Origin: Streptomyces sp. DI166
GTDB taxonomy: Bacteria; Actinomycetota; Actinomycetes; Streptomycetales; Streptomycetaceae
DNA length: 64,000 nucleotides
Assembly: GCF_900091315.1 (NCBI RefSeq)
Contig: NZ_FLSP01000015.1
Span: forward strand, 50,030-114,029
Direction of reading: 5' to 3'
The notes beneath the pieces are model-generated. The model saw only the letters and a list, made by a program, of their open reading frames with translations, ran no database searches and had not been told where the DNA came from. Both the position numbers and the translations under genes were made by a program. Below, piece after piece: positions 40,330 to 48,303 of the stretch (its first letter is position 1; each line of letters starts with the position of its first letter).

Positions 40330-41481
40330 TCACTTGCCCCCTTCCGCGTCCGCGAACGACGCCTGGTAGGCGGCGAACTGGGCCCGCTCCTCGTCGACGA
40401 GCGCGTGCCCGTCCGCGTACACGTTCTCGAAGATGGCGAAGTGGTCCGGGTCCGGCATGGCGCGGACCGCCTCGCGTACTCGCCTGCCCAACGCCTCGGA
40501 CTCGGCCTCCAGTTCCGCGAAGAATCCCTCGTCCGCGTGGTTTGCGGACTCAAGGAACTGGCGAAGGCGCAGGATCGGGTCCTTGGCCTCCCAGGCCGCG
40601 CGCTCGTCGTCGCCGCGGTACCGGGTCGGGTCGTCGGAGGTGGTGTGGGCGCCCATGCGGTAGGTGTACGCCTCGACCAGGGTCGGGCCCTCACCGCCGC
40701 GCGCCCGCTCCAGGGCCCACTTGGTGACCGCGAGACAGGCCAGTACGTCGTTGCCGTCGACGCGGACGCCGGGGAAGCCGAAGCCCTGCGCGCGCTGGTA
40801 GAGCGGCACGCGGGTCTGCTTCTCGGTCGGCTCGGAGATCGCCCACTGGTTGTTCTGGCAGAAGAACACCACCGGCGCGTTGTAGACGGCCGAGAAGGTG
40901 AACGACTCCGCGACGTCGCCCTGGCTGGAGGCGCCGTCGCCGAAGTAGGCGATCACCGCGCTGTCCGCGCCGTCCTTGGCGACGCCCATGGCGTAGCCGG
41001 TGGCGTGCAGGGTCTGCGAGCCGATGACGATCGTGTACAGCTGGAAGTTGTTGCTGTTGGGGTCCCAGCCGCCGTTGTTCACACCCCGGAACATGCCCAG
41101 CAGGTTGGTCGGGTCGACCCCGCGGCACCAGGCCACGCCGTGCTCGCGGTAGGTCGGGAAGACGTAGTCGTCATCCCGCAGCGCCCGCCCGGAACCGATC
41201 TGGGCGGCCTCCTGGCCGAGCAGCGAGGCCCACAGGCCCAGCTCGCCCTGGCGCTGCAGGGAGGTGGCCTCGGCGTCGAAGCGACGGGTGAGCACCATGT
41301 CGCGGTAGAGACCGCGCAGGTCCTCCGGGGTGATGTCGGCGACGTACTTGTCGTACTGCGCGTTCTTCACGCGCTTGCCCTCGGGCGTCAGCAACTGAAC
41401 GAGTTCGGGCTTGGTGCTCGGGGACTTCCTGGTCCCGGCGCTGCGTCGCGGTTTGCGCGCGGCAGTGCTCTCCACGGTCAC
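40330..41481 (-). CDS. bkdA: Branched-chain 2-oxoacid dehydrogenase E1 alpha subunit
   Basis: This 383-residue TPP-dependent subunit has the pyrophosphate-binding motif VIAYFGDGASSQGDVAESFT, ending near a metal-binding N (VFFCQNNQWAIS). The regulatory loop region is TYRMGAHTTSDDPTRYRGDD. The N-terminus carries a basic extension (AARKPRRSAGTRKSPSTKPE) absent in the second operon. It decarboxylates the branched 2-oxoacids from Val, Leu and Ile. It is the first gene of the three-gene operon and diverges from the response-regulator gene across 320 bases. Confidence 0.95.
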   Translation of the reverse strand: MTVESTAARKPRRSAGTRKSPSTKPELVQLLTPEGKRVKNAQYDKYVADITPEDLRGLYRDMVLTRRFDAEATSLQRQGELGLWASLLGQEAAQIGSGRALRDDDYVFPTYREHGVAWCRGVDPTNLLGMFRGVNNGGWDPNSNNFQLYTIVIGSQTLHATGYAMGVAKDGADSAVIAYFGDGASSQGDVAESFTFSAVYNAPVVFFCQNNQWAISEPTEKQTRVPLYQRAQGFGFPGVRVDGNDVLACLAVTKWALERARGGEGPTLVEAYTYRMGAHTTSDDPTRYRGDDERAAWEAKDPILRLRQFLESANHADEGFFAELEAESEALGRRVREAVRAMPDPDHFAIFENVYADGHALVDEERAQFAAYQASFADAEGGK

Positions 41482-41804
41482 GTGTGCTCCTCCGTCGGTC
41501 CGGTCCCCCGGGGTTGCCGGGTAAACCAGTGCGGCTCACCTGGTCCGACACCCGTGCACGGGGTGGGTGTCACTCGGCCGGAACAGGCGTGACAGGTGCC
41601 CCGGCGAGCGCCCTGCAATCATCACGTTACCCAGTGCTCCACATTTCTGTGAAACCCCATTTGACCTGCGATTTTGCTTGGATTTCCAAGTAAATCGCGA
41701 GGAACTCGAAGGGTGCTGGTCACAGCCTTGCAGGAGGCCGGAGCAACGGCACGTTATCCCGGGCACCCAGCTCACCGGAAGACTTTTCGTGTTTGACTTG
41801 TCGA
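41482..41804. other. Divergent intergenic region of the first bkd operon
   Basis: These 323 bases hold no gene. They contain the dyad at 41,668-41,698 and an AT-rich stretch (41,640-41,700) that is the best candidate promoter zone for one or both directions. No terminator-like hairpin was seen. Confidence 0.6.
41668..41698. promoter_or_regulatory. Large AT-rich dyad between the bkd operon and the response-regulator gene
   Basis: Outer arms GCGATTT (41668-41674) and AAATCGC (41692-41698) are perfect complements, as are the inner arms CTTGG (41677-41681) and CCAAG (41686-41690). The four-base centre is ATTT. It lies about 190 bases from the bkdA start and about 110 from the regulator start. 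Its size and AT content stand out strongly in this genome and suggest a dimeric regulator site. Confidence 0.6.
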
Positions 41805-42473
41805 GTGCGCGAAAGCGGAAAAATCCGGGTATTTCTGCTGGACGACCACGAGGTCGTGCGGCGGGGGGTGCAGGATTTGCTCTCCGTCGAGGACGACATC
41901 GAGGTGGTCGGCGAGGCCGGTACGGCCGCCCGGGCGCTGGCCCGGATCGCGGCCACCCGGCCCGATGTGGCGGTCCTGGACGTACGCCTTCCGGACGGCA
42001 GCGGGGTCGAGGTGTGCCGGGAGATCCGGTCCCGGGACGAGTCGGTGAAATGCCTGATGCTGACCTCGTACGCGGACGACGAGGCACTGTTCGAGGCGAT
42101 CCTGGCGGGGGCCTCCGGCTATGCGCTCAAGGCGATCCGCGGCACCGAGCTGTTGGACGCGGTGCGCAGCGTGGCGGCGGGGAAGTCGCTGCTGGACCCG
42201 GCGGCCACCGCGCGCCTGCTGGAGCGGCTGCGCGACGGGGAGCGGGCGAAGTCCGCCGACCGGGACGGGAAACTCGACGCGCTCACCGACCAGGAGCGCC
42301 GGATTCTCGACCTGATCGGCGAGGGGCTCACCAACCGGCAGATCGGCGAGGAACTCGGTCTCGCCGAGAAAACGATCAAGAATTACGTCTCCGGCCTGCT
42401 CGCCAAGCTCGGAATGCGACGGCGTTCGCAGGCGGCCGCGTATGTCGCGCGGATGCAGGCGGAGAAGGGCTGA
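41805..42473 (+). CDS. NarL/DevR-type response regulator
   Basis: GTG 41805 (VRESGKIRVFLLDDHEVVRR) gives 222 residues, and TTG 41793 is a weak alternative. The receiver has the acidic pair LLDDHE and the phosphoacceptor Asp in DVAVLDVRLPDGSGVEVCRE, a Thr/Ser in MLTSYADDEAL, and the Lys in ASGYALKAIRGTEL. The LuxR HTH is LDALTDQERRILDLIGEGLT then NRQIGEELGLAEKTIKNYVS. It is DevR-like. No sensor kinase is adjacent, so its partner is elsewhere. It diverges from the bkd operon and could regulate it. Confidence 0.92.
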   Translation: MRESGKIRVFLLDDHEVVRRGVQDLLSVEDDIEVVGEAGTAARALARIAATRPDVAVLDVRLPDGSGVEVCREIRSRDESVKCLMLTSYADDEALFEAILAGASGYALKAIRGTELLDAVRSVAAGKSLLDPAATARLLERLRDGERAKSADRDGKLDALTDQERRILDLIGEGLTNRQIGEELGLAEKTIKNYVSGLLAKLGMRRRSQAAAYVARMQAEKG

Positions 42474-42584
42474 TCGTCCTCTCCGGGCCACTTCCGGAGC
42501 ATCCCGTGACCGAATGCGACTGACGTCGACTTTCTGTGACAATGCCCAGCTCAGGGCCCCGGCTCGTGCCCTAGCATCTGGCGC

Positions 42585-43607
42585 GTGCCGCGCCCTTGTG
42601 TACCACCCCCTGTGCATCCCGCGCCCCCGTTGGGCGCCCTCCTGCGCCAGTACGCAGCCGGATGCGCCGTCACCTGTGAACCGGTCGACCAGGGGCTGCT
42701 CAACCGCGGCTACCGGCTGCGCACGACGCGCGGCCGCTACTTCCTCAAGCACCACTTCGACCCCGAGACGGCCGACCCCGCCGCGATCGTCCGCCAGCAC
42801 CGGGCCACCCGGCGCCTGGCCGACCTCGGCGTCCCCGTGGCGCCGCCGCTGCCCGCGCGGGACGGCCGCACGGTCGCGGTGATCGGCGGGCACGCCTACG
42901 CCCTGCACCCCTGGATCGACGGCAGGCACCGGCACGGCGGCCAGCTCACCCCGGGCCAGTGCACCCGGCTCGGCGCGCTGCTCGGGGCCGTGCACGCGGG
43001 CCTGGAGCGCGTGATGCCGCCCTCACCGCGGCAGCCCGCTCAGGCCGCCGACCCCGAGGACACCTTCGCCCTGATCGCGGACCTGCTCGGCCGGGTGCGC
43101 CGGCACCGGCCCGCCGACTCCTTCGACGCGCTCGCCCGGCACCGGCTGCTGGAGCGGCGCGAGCTGCTGGAACGGCACGCCGACCGGCGCCCCCCGGCCG
43201 GGGGCCCGGTGGGCTGGGTGCACGGGGACTTCCACCCCTTCAACCTGCTCTACAAGGGTGACGCCCCCGCCGCGATCGTCGACTGGGACCGCCTCGGCGT
43301 CCAGCCCCGCGCGGAGGAGGCCGTCCGCGCCGCCGCGATCTTCTTCGTCCGGCCCGCGGGCACGCTGGACCTGCCGAAGGTGCGCGCCTACACGCGCGCG
43401 TACCGGCGCGCGGCGGGCGCCACCGCGTCGGAACTCGCGGCGGCGGTCCACCGCGTGTGGTGGGAGCGCCTGAACGACTTCTGGATGCTCCGCTGGCACT
43501 ACGAACGCGGCGACACCCGGGCCGACCCCCAGTTCCCGGCCGCCTCGGCGCTGGCGGTCTGGTGGACCCGGGAGTACGACACGGTGTGCGACGCGTTCGT
43601 GGACTGA
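42585..43607 (+). CDS. Phosphotransferase (aminoglycoside/choline kinase-like) family protein
   Basis: This 340-residue protein has the APH fold. The ATP-binding lobe includes GYRLRTTRGRYFLKHHFDPE. The catalytic loop VGWVHGDFHPFNLLYKGDAP contains the Asp and Asn (H-G-D-F-H-x-x-N). The metal-binding DxD equivalent is AIVDWDRLGVQPRAEEAVRA. A start at 42585 (GTG) is used. The N-terminus is Pro-rich (PRPCVPPPVHPAPPLGALLR). The substrate is unknown, since relatives include homoserine, choline and aminoglycoside kinases. It faces the kinase gene at 43,611 with a three-base gap. Confidence 0.9.
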   Translation: MPRPCVPPPVHPAPPLGALLRQYAAGCAVTCEPVDQGLLNRGYRLRTTRGRYFLKHHFDPETADPAAIVRQHRATRRLADLGVPVAPPLPARDGRTVAVIGGHAYALHPWIDGRHRHGGQLTPGQCTRLGALLGAVHAGLERVMPPSPRQPAQAADPEDTFALIADLLGRVRRHRPADSFDALARHRLLERRELLERHADRRPPAGGPVGWVHGDFHPFNLLYKGDAPAAIVDWDRLGVQPRAEEAVRAAAIFFVRPAGTLDLPKVRAYTRAYRRAAGATASELAAAVHRVWWERLNDFWMLRWHYERGDTRADPQFPAASALAVWWTREYDTVCDAFVD

Positions 43608-43610
43608 GCC

Positions 43611-45179
43611 TCAGCCGGACAGGTCGCCCGTGGCACCCTCGTCCGTGCCACCCGTCGGGTCGCCGGTCGGGGCCGTCGGCTCCGTCTCGGTTTCCGTCGG
43701 GTCGTCCGTCGGCTCCGTCGGCTCGGTGGCCGTGTCCGTCGGGTCCGGCGGCGGCGTCGTGGCCGTCTGGGACGGCGTGTACGTCGGGGTCGGGTCCGGG
43801 GTCCAGCCCGTGCCGCCGTCCGTGTTGGTGCCGTTGTCCGTGTCGGGGTCGTCCGTGGGGAAGTCGTCCTCGTCGTCCGTCGGGGACTCGTCGGCCGTCT
43901 TGTCGTCCTCGGACTGGGTGACGCTCGGGGACTTGGTGGTGTCCGTGCCGGGCTTCTTGTCGCCGCCGTTGTTCAGGGCGAGGGCGACGCCCGCCGCGAT
44001 GGCGACGACCGCGAGCACGGCGAGGATCCACAGCTTGCCGCGGCCGCTGCCCCGGTTGCCGTGGCCCTCGAAGCCGCCGTCGTCGCCGCCGTAGCGGCCG
44101 GGCAGGATCGGCTGCGGGATCTGCGTCGTACCGGAGGCGTCGGCGCCCGGGTGGCCCATCACGGCCGTCTGCGCGAAGCCCGCGGACGGGGTGTGGCGGC
44201 CCTCGTGCATGTCGACCGGGCCGGTGTTCCAGGTGCCGGTGTGCCCGCCCTGGTCGTACAGCATCTGCAGGCCGTACTGGACCAGGCCGCGCATCTCCTC
44301 GGCGGTCTGGAAGCGGTCGTCGGGCTCCTTGGCGAGGGAGCGCATGACCAGGCCGTCCAGCTCCGGCGGCGAGGCGTCGGAGACCTCCGACGGGGGCGTG
44401 GGGATGTCCTGGACGTGCTGGTAGACCACCGAGAGCGGGGTCTCACCGGTGAACGGGGGCCGCAGGGCGAGGAGTTCGTACAGCAGGCAGCCCGTCGCGT
44501 ACAGGTCGGAGCGGTGGTCGACGGCCTTGCCGAGCGCCTGCTCCGGGGAGAGGTACTGCGGGGTGCCCATGACCATGCCGGTCTGCGTCATCGTCGTGGA
44601 CGCGCCGTGCAGCGCGCGGGCGATGCCGAAGTCCATCACCTTCACCGCGCCGTTGTTGGTGATGATGACGTTCGCCGGCTTGATGTCGCGGTGCACGATG
44701 CCGTGCTGGTGCGAGTAGGCGAGCGCCTCCAGCACCCCGGAGACGATGATCAGGGCCTGCTCCGGGCCCGGCGCCTCGGCGTTGATGAGCAGGTCGCGGA
44801 TGGTGCGTCCCTCGACCAGCTCCATGACGATGTACGGCACGCTCTGGCCGCCGACGACGTCCTCACCGGAGTCGTACACGGCCACGATCGCATGGTGGTT
44901 GAGGCCGGCGACCGACTGGGCCTCGCGCGTGAAACGGGCCTTGGAGACCGGGTCCTCGGCGAGGTCGGCGCGCAGCAGCTTCACCGCGACGGTCCGTCCG
45001 AGCCGGACGTCCTCCGCGGCGAACACCTCGGCCATGCCGCCCCGGCCCAGTCTGCGGGTGAGCCGATACCGGCCGTCGCCGACCAGCCCGCCGTTACCCC
45101 ACATCTCCGGCGCATCTGACATACCGCCGCCAGTCGCCTCGGGGTCGGACGGGCCCTGAGCGCGCTGCTGCTGTGCCAT
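43611..45179 (-). CDS. Membrane Ser/Thr protein kinase with extracellular Thr/Pro/Asp-rich tail
   Basis: This 522-residue protein has a cytoplasmic kinase domain (about 30-295): glycine loop LGRGGMAEVFAAEDVRLGRT, catalytic lysine VAVKLL, the catalytic loop IVHRDIKPANVIITNNG, DFG as VMDFGIARAL, and the activation-loop TxxGTPQYLSPEQ. A membrane helix follows near 375-400 (LWILAVLAVVAIAAGVALAL). The roughly 115 extracellular residues are disordered and dominated by Thr, Pro and Asp (TDTATEPTEPTDDPTETETE), without PASTA repeats. It diverges from the second kinase and lies beside it. Confidence 0.95.
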   Translation of the reverse strand: MAQQQRAQGPSDPEATGGGMSDAPEMWGNGGLVGDGRYRLTRRLGRGGMAEVFAAEDVRLGRTVAVKLLRADLAEDPVSKARFTREAQSVAGLNHHAIVAVYDSGEDVVGGQSVPYIVMELVEGRTIRDLLINAEAPGPEQALIIVSGVLEALAYSHQHGIVHRDIKPANVIITNNGAVKVMDFGIARALHGASTTMTQTGMVMGTPQYLSPEQALGKAVDHRSDLYATGCLLYELLALRPPFTGETPLSVVYQHVQDIPTPPSEVSDASPPELDGLVMRSLAKEPDDRFQTAEEMRGLVQYGLQMLYDQGGHTGTWNTGPVDMHEGRHTPSAGFAQTAVMGHPGADASGTTQIPQPILPGRYGGDDGGFEGHGNRGSGRGKLWILAVLAVVAIAAGVALALNNGGDKKPGTDTTKSPSVTQSEDDKTADESPTDDEDDFPTDDPDTDNGTNTDGGTGWTPDPTPTYTPSQTATTPPPDPTDTATEPTEPTDDPTETETEPTAPTGDPTGGTDEGATGDLSG

Positions 45180-45523
45180 CAGTCCTCGCCGTCGTTTCTG
45201 CCCGCGGTGCGCGCGGTGTTGTTACGGTCTCCGTCGGCCACGCTACAGCCTCCGCGCGGGCCGCCGGTCCGGGACGGTGCCCTCGGCCGGTCCGGGACGG
45301 ACCGGTCATGAAACCCGCAAGCGGTGCGTCGTGCAAATTCTGTGTACCGGCCGTAGGCCCCCTGTAACGCTTGCGCGACGCTTCTTTCGCGTACGGTCAC
45401 GGAACGGGCACCGAGCTTGACGTGTCAGTGCCCTGGGGCAGACTTGGCCGGGAATAGCACTTTCGATCAACGACTGATCCACGACAATCGCCGGCGCCAA
45501 CGGGCTATGGGGGACACGGAGAC
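45180..45523. other. Divergent intergenic region between the two kinase genes
   Basis: These 344 bases hold no gene. TTGACG at 45417-45422 with CAGACT at 45439-45444 (16-base spacing) could be a sigma-70-like promoter for the plus-strand kinase. The minus-strand kinase promoter would lie in the AT-poorer region near 45,200-45,300, where I see no clear boxes. Confidence 0.4.
45417..45444 (+). promoter_or_regulatory. Possible promoter of the PASTA kinase gene
   Basis: TTGACG and CAGACT match the vegetative -35 and -10 patterns reasonably, with 16 bases between and about 80 bases to the ATG. Confidence 0.35.
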
Positions 45524-47143
45524 ATGAGCCAGGACGGCGCACAGGGGCGGTACGCGGGACGGGCGCTGGCGGACGGCCGCTACCAGCTGCGCGATTTGCT
45601 CGGCGAAGGCGGCATGGCCTCGGTGCACCTCGCGTACGACGCCGTGCTCGACCGCCAGGTGGCGGTCAAGACCCTGCACACCGAACTCGGCCGCGAACAG
45701 GCCTTCCGCGAGCGGTTCCGCCGCGAGGCCCAGGCCGTGGCCAAGCTCACGCACACCAACATCGTCTCGGTGTTCGACACCGGCGAGGACGTCGTCGACG
45801 GTATGACGACGCCGTACATCGTCATGGAGTACGTCGAGGGCCGCCCGCTCGGCTCGGTGCTCGACGAGGACATCCGCCGGCAGGGCGCGATGCCCGCCGA
45901 CAAGGCGCTGAAGATCACCGCGGACGTGCTCGCGGCGCTGGAGATCAGCCACGAGATGGGGCTGGTCCACCGGGACATCAAGCCGGGCAACGTGATGATG
46001 ACCAAGCGCGGCGTGGTCAAGGTGATGGACTTCGGCATCGCCCGCGCCATGCAGTCCGGCGTCACCTCGATGACCCAGACCGGCATGGTGGTCGGCACCC
46101 CGCAGTACCTCTCCCCGGAGCAGGCCCTGGGCCGGGGCGTCGACGCCCGCTCCGACCTGTACTCGGTCGGCATCATGCTCTTCCAACTGGTCACCGGGCG
46201 GCTGCCGTTCGACGCCGACTCGCCACTGGCGATCGCGTACGCGCACGTACAGGAGGAGCCGGTCGCGCCCTCCTCGATCAACCGCTCGCTGCCTCCGGCG
46301 GTGGACGCGCTGATCGCCCGCGCGCTGCGCAAGAACCCCAACGAGCGCTTCCCGAACGCCGAGGCCATGCGGGACGAGTGCCTGCGGGTGGCGTCCTCCT
46401 TCCAGGCCGCCGCGCCGAACATCGTGCCGGGTGCCCAGACCGCCAGCGGCTCCGGTGTCGGCTCCGCGGTCTTCCCGCCGGTCGACCAGTCGACCCCGGC
46501 GCCGACCGGGCCGGTGCAGACGCCGTACCAGCCCGCGCCGACGCCCAACCCGTACGGCACGCCGACCCCCGCGCCCGCGCCGTCCTACGGCTATCCGCAG
46601 GCGCAGCAGGGCTACGCGACCCCGGCACCGGCCGGGTACGCCTCGACGCCGCCGCCGTACAACATCACCCCGCAGACCACCGCCGTCTCCCCCTCCGGGG
46701 GCGGGCGCCGCAACAACAAGCCGGTGATCATCGGCTCGATCGTGGTGTCGGTGCTCGCGGTGGGCGGTCTGATCGCCGCGCTGACGCTGAACGGCGGCGA
46801 CGGCAAGGACCCGAAGGCCGACGGCAGCGCTTCCCCCTCAGTGGTCGAGGGGCACCGGGGGCCGGACAAGTCGCGGACCATCGACAAGGAGAAGTGCACC
46901 GACCCGGTGGAGTCGTACAACGACCCCGACAAGGTGGAGCTCCCGAACTTCACGTTCAAGGACTACGACTCCGTGCGTGCCTGCGCCCGTGCCGCCGGCT
47001 GGGAGGTCGAGCGCAAGGACGTGGACGAGAACACCTACGGCCAGGACACGGTGATGGAGCAGTTCCCGACGCCGGGGACCGACATCGACCCGCAGAACGC
47101 GCCGAAGATCCAGCTCAACGTCTCCACGGGCAACCCGGCCTGA
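45524..47143 (+). CDS. Ser/Thr protein kinase with PASTA domain (PknB-like)
   Basis: This 539-residue kinase starts at ATG 45524. The kinase core (about 20-285) contains LGEGGMASVHLAYDAVLDRQ, VAVKTLHTELG, LVHRDIKPGNVMMTKRGVVK, VMDFGIARAMQSG and TGMVVGTPQYLSPEQALGRG. A Pro/Gly/Ala-rich juxtamembrane linker contains repeats of the type QPAPTPNPYGTPTPAPAPSY. A membrane helix lies near 403-425 (PVIIGSIVVSVLAVGGLIAA). One C-terminal PASTA-like domain follows (VELPNFTFKDYDSVRACARA, EQFPTPGTDIDPQNAPKIQL). Single PASTA copies differ from the typical three to four of PknB in cell-wall sensing. Confidence 0.95.
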   Translation: MSQDGAQGRYAGRALADGRYQLRDLLGEGGMASVHLAYDAVLDRQVAVKTLHTELGREQAFRERFRREAQAVAKLTHTNIVSVFDTGEDVVDGMTTPYIVMEYVEGRPLGSVLDEDIRRQGAMPADKALKITADVLAALEISHEMGLVHRDIKPGNVMMTKRGVVKVMDFGIARAMQSGVTSMTQTGMVVGTPQYLSPEQALGRGVDARSDLYSVGIMLFQLVTGRLPFDADSPLAIAYAHVQEEPVAPSSINRSLPPAVDALIARALRKNPNERFPNAEAMRDECLRVASSFQAAAPNIVPGAQTASGSGVGSAVFPPVDQSTPAPTGPVQTPYQPAPTPNPYGTPTPAPAPSYGYPQAQQGYATPAPAGYASTPPPYNITPQTTAVSPSGGGRRNNKPVIIGSIVVSVLAVGGLIAALTLNGGDGKDPKADGSASPSVVEGHRGPDKSRTIDKEKCTDPVESYNDPDKVELPNFTFKDYDSVRACARAAGWEVERKDVDENTYGQDTVMEQFPTPGTDIDPQNAPKIQLNVSTGNPA

Positions 47144-47170
47144 CGGCACCTGCGCGAAGACGAGGACGGA

Positions 47171-47207
47171 GAAGGGCCCGGCGGTCGCACCGACCGCCGG
47201 GCCCTTC
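47171..47207. terminator. Strong terminator between the PASTA kinase and the proteasome activator genes
   Basis: GAAGGGCCCGGCGGTCG (47171-47187) and CGACCGCCGGGCCCTTC (47191-47207) form a perfect 17-base stem with a three-base loop. It serves the converging kinase gene and the activator gene on the other strand. Confidence 0.9.
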
Positions 47208-47232
47208 GGCTTGTTCCCGGGAGGACCCGCTT

Positions 47233-47775
47233 CTAGAGGTACGGTCCGCCCGAGCGGCCGCCGGTGCGCGGGTCGTCGCCGCCCTCCTGCAGGGCGCCCG
47301 GCGGCAGGGCCCGGCGCATCTGCTCCAACTGGGCGCGGGCCGCCATCTGCTGGGCGAACAGGGTGGTCTGGATCCCGTGGAAGAGTCCCTCCAGCCAGCC
47401 CACCAACTGGGCCTGCGCGATCCTCAGTTCCGCATCGGACGGGGTGCCCTCGTCGGTGAACGGCAGGGACAGACGCTCCAGTTCCTCCACCAGCTCCGGA
47501 GCGAGGCCGTCCTCCAACTCCTTCACCGAGCTGGCGTGGATCTCCTTGAGGCGGACCCGGCTGGCCTCGTCGAGAGGAGCCGCGCGCACCTCTTCGAGCA
47601 GCTGCTTGATCATGCTGCCGATCCGCATGACCTTCGCGGGCTGCTCCACCTGCTCCGTCACCGGAATCTCGCGGGAGTCCTCGTCTGCGTTGCCACCGCT
47701 GAGCGCCATACCGTCCTGGCCCACGACCAGGATCTGCGGGTTCTCGGGCGACCTTTCGTTCCTCGGCATCTCCAT
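47233..47775 (-). CDS. bpa: Bacterial proteasome activator (Bpa/PafE, DUF2587)
   Basis: ATG 47775 (MEMPRNERSPENPQILVVGQ) gives 180 residues. The core is the helical DUF2587 domain: PAKVMRIGSMIKQLLEEVRA, ASRVRLKEIHASSVKELEDG, LVGWLEGLFHGIQTTLFAQQ. The C-terminus is GRSGGPYL, where P-Y-L matches the HbYX-like tail (GQYL in Mycobacterium) that opens the 20S proteasome gate. It assembles a dodecameric ring and lets unfolded proteins enter the proteasome without ATP. The 20S genes are not in this window. It converges with the PASTA kinase gene. Confidence 0.95.
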   Translation of the reverse strand: MEMPRNERSPENPQILVVGQDGMALSGGNADEDSREIPVTEQVEQPAKVMRIGSMIKQLLEEVRAAPLDEASRVRLKEIHASSVKELEDGLAPELVEELERLSLPFTDEGTPSDAELRIAQAQLVGWLEGLFHGIQTTLFAQQMAARAQLEQMRRALPPGALQEGGDDPRTGGRSGGPYL

Positions 47776-47911
47776 GCCGCCATTCTCTCGCACCCTTACA
47801 TCTCATCAGCGTGGTGCCCCCTGGGAGGGGTGATCCACCGTTTACGTGGGGTTCGACCCGGTGACGGCGCCGGAAATGCCCGCAGCGTCCAATGATGTGA
47901 GGCTTGTGTCT

Positions 47912-48286
47912 GTGACGCGATGGCTGCGGACAGTACGCGCGACGGCACTGCTCGTCGTGCTCGTGGGCGGATTCGGGGGCGGGGTGGCGTACGGCGAGCC
48001 GGCCGCCCCGCCCTCCGCCCCGGCGTCCCGTGCCGGGAGCGCGGCCGGGGAGGGGCGGGAGCGCCCCGGGCGGCCGGACGTGGGGGTGCCGGAGCCCGAG
48101 GAGGAACAGCGGCCGGTCGCCGCCTCCCCCACCCCGGAGCCCGGCCCGGCGACCGGCGAGCCCGTGGACGCCGTCGTACCGTCCGGGCCGGTGGTGGAGG
48201 TGCTGCCGCTGGGCAGCGGGCTGGTACTGATCGGGCTCGGCCTCGGGCTCGCCTTCCTGGGGCTGCGGCTGCGGCGTACGGACTGA
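47912..48286 (+). CDS. Small secreted/membrane protein of unknown function
   Basis: GTG 47912 with a GAGG ribosome site gives 124 residues. A signal-anchor-like helix (TVRATALLVVLVGGFGGGVA) is followed by an Ala/Pro/Gly/Glu-rich extracytoplasmic linker (VPEPEEEQRPVAASPTPEPG) and a C-terminal membrane helix, LPLGSGLVLIGLGLGLAFLG, with a basic tail RLRRTD. The layout resembles small surface proteins held by a C-terminal helix. No family was recognised. The 5' in-frame ATG at 47846 would add a doubtful 22-residue extension. Confidence 0.65.
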   Translation: MTRWLRTVRATALLVVLVGGFGGGVAYGEPAAPPSAPASRAGSAAGEGRERPGRPDVGVPEPEEEQRPVAASPTPEPGPATGEPVDAVVPSGPVVEVLPLGSGLVLIGLGLGLAFLGLRLRRTD

Positions 48287-48303
48287 GCCCGCTCCTTGTC
48301 GGC

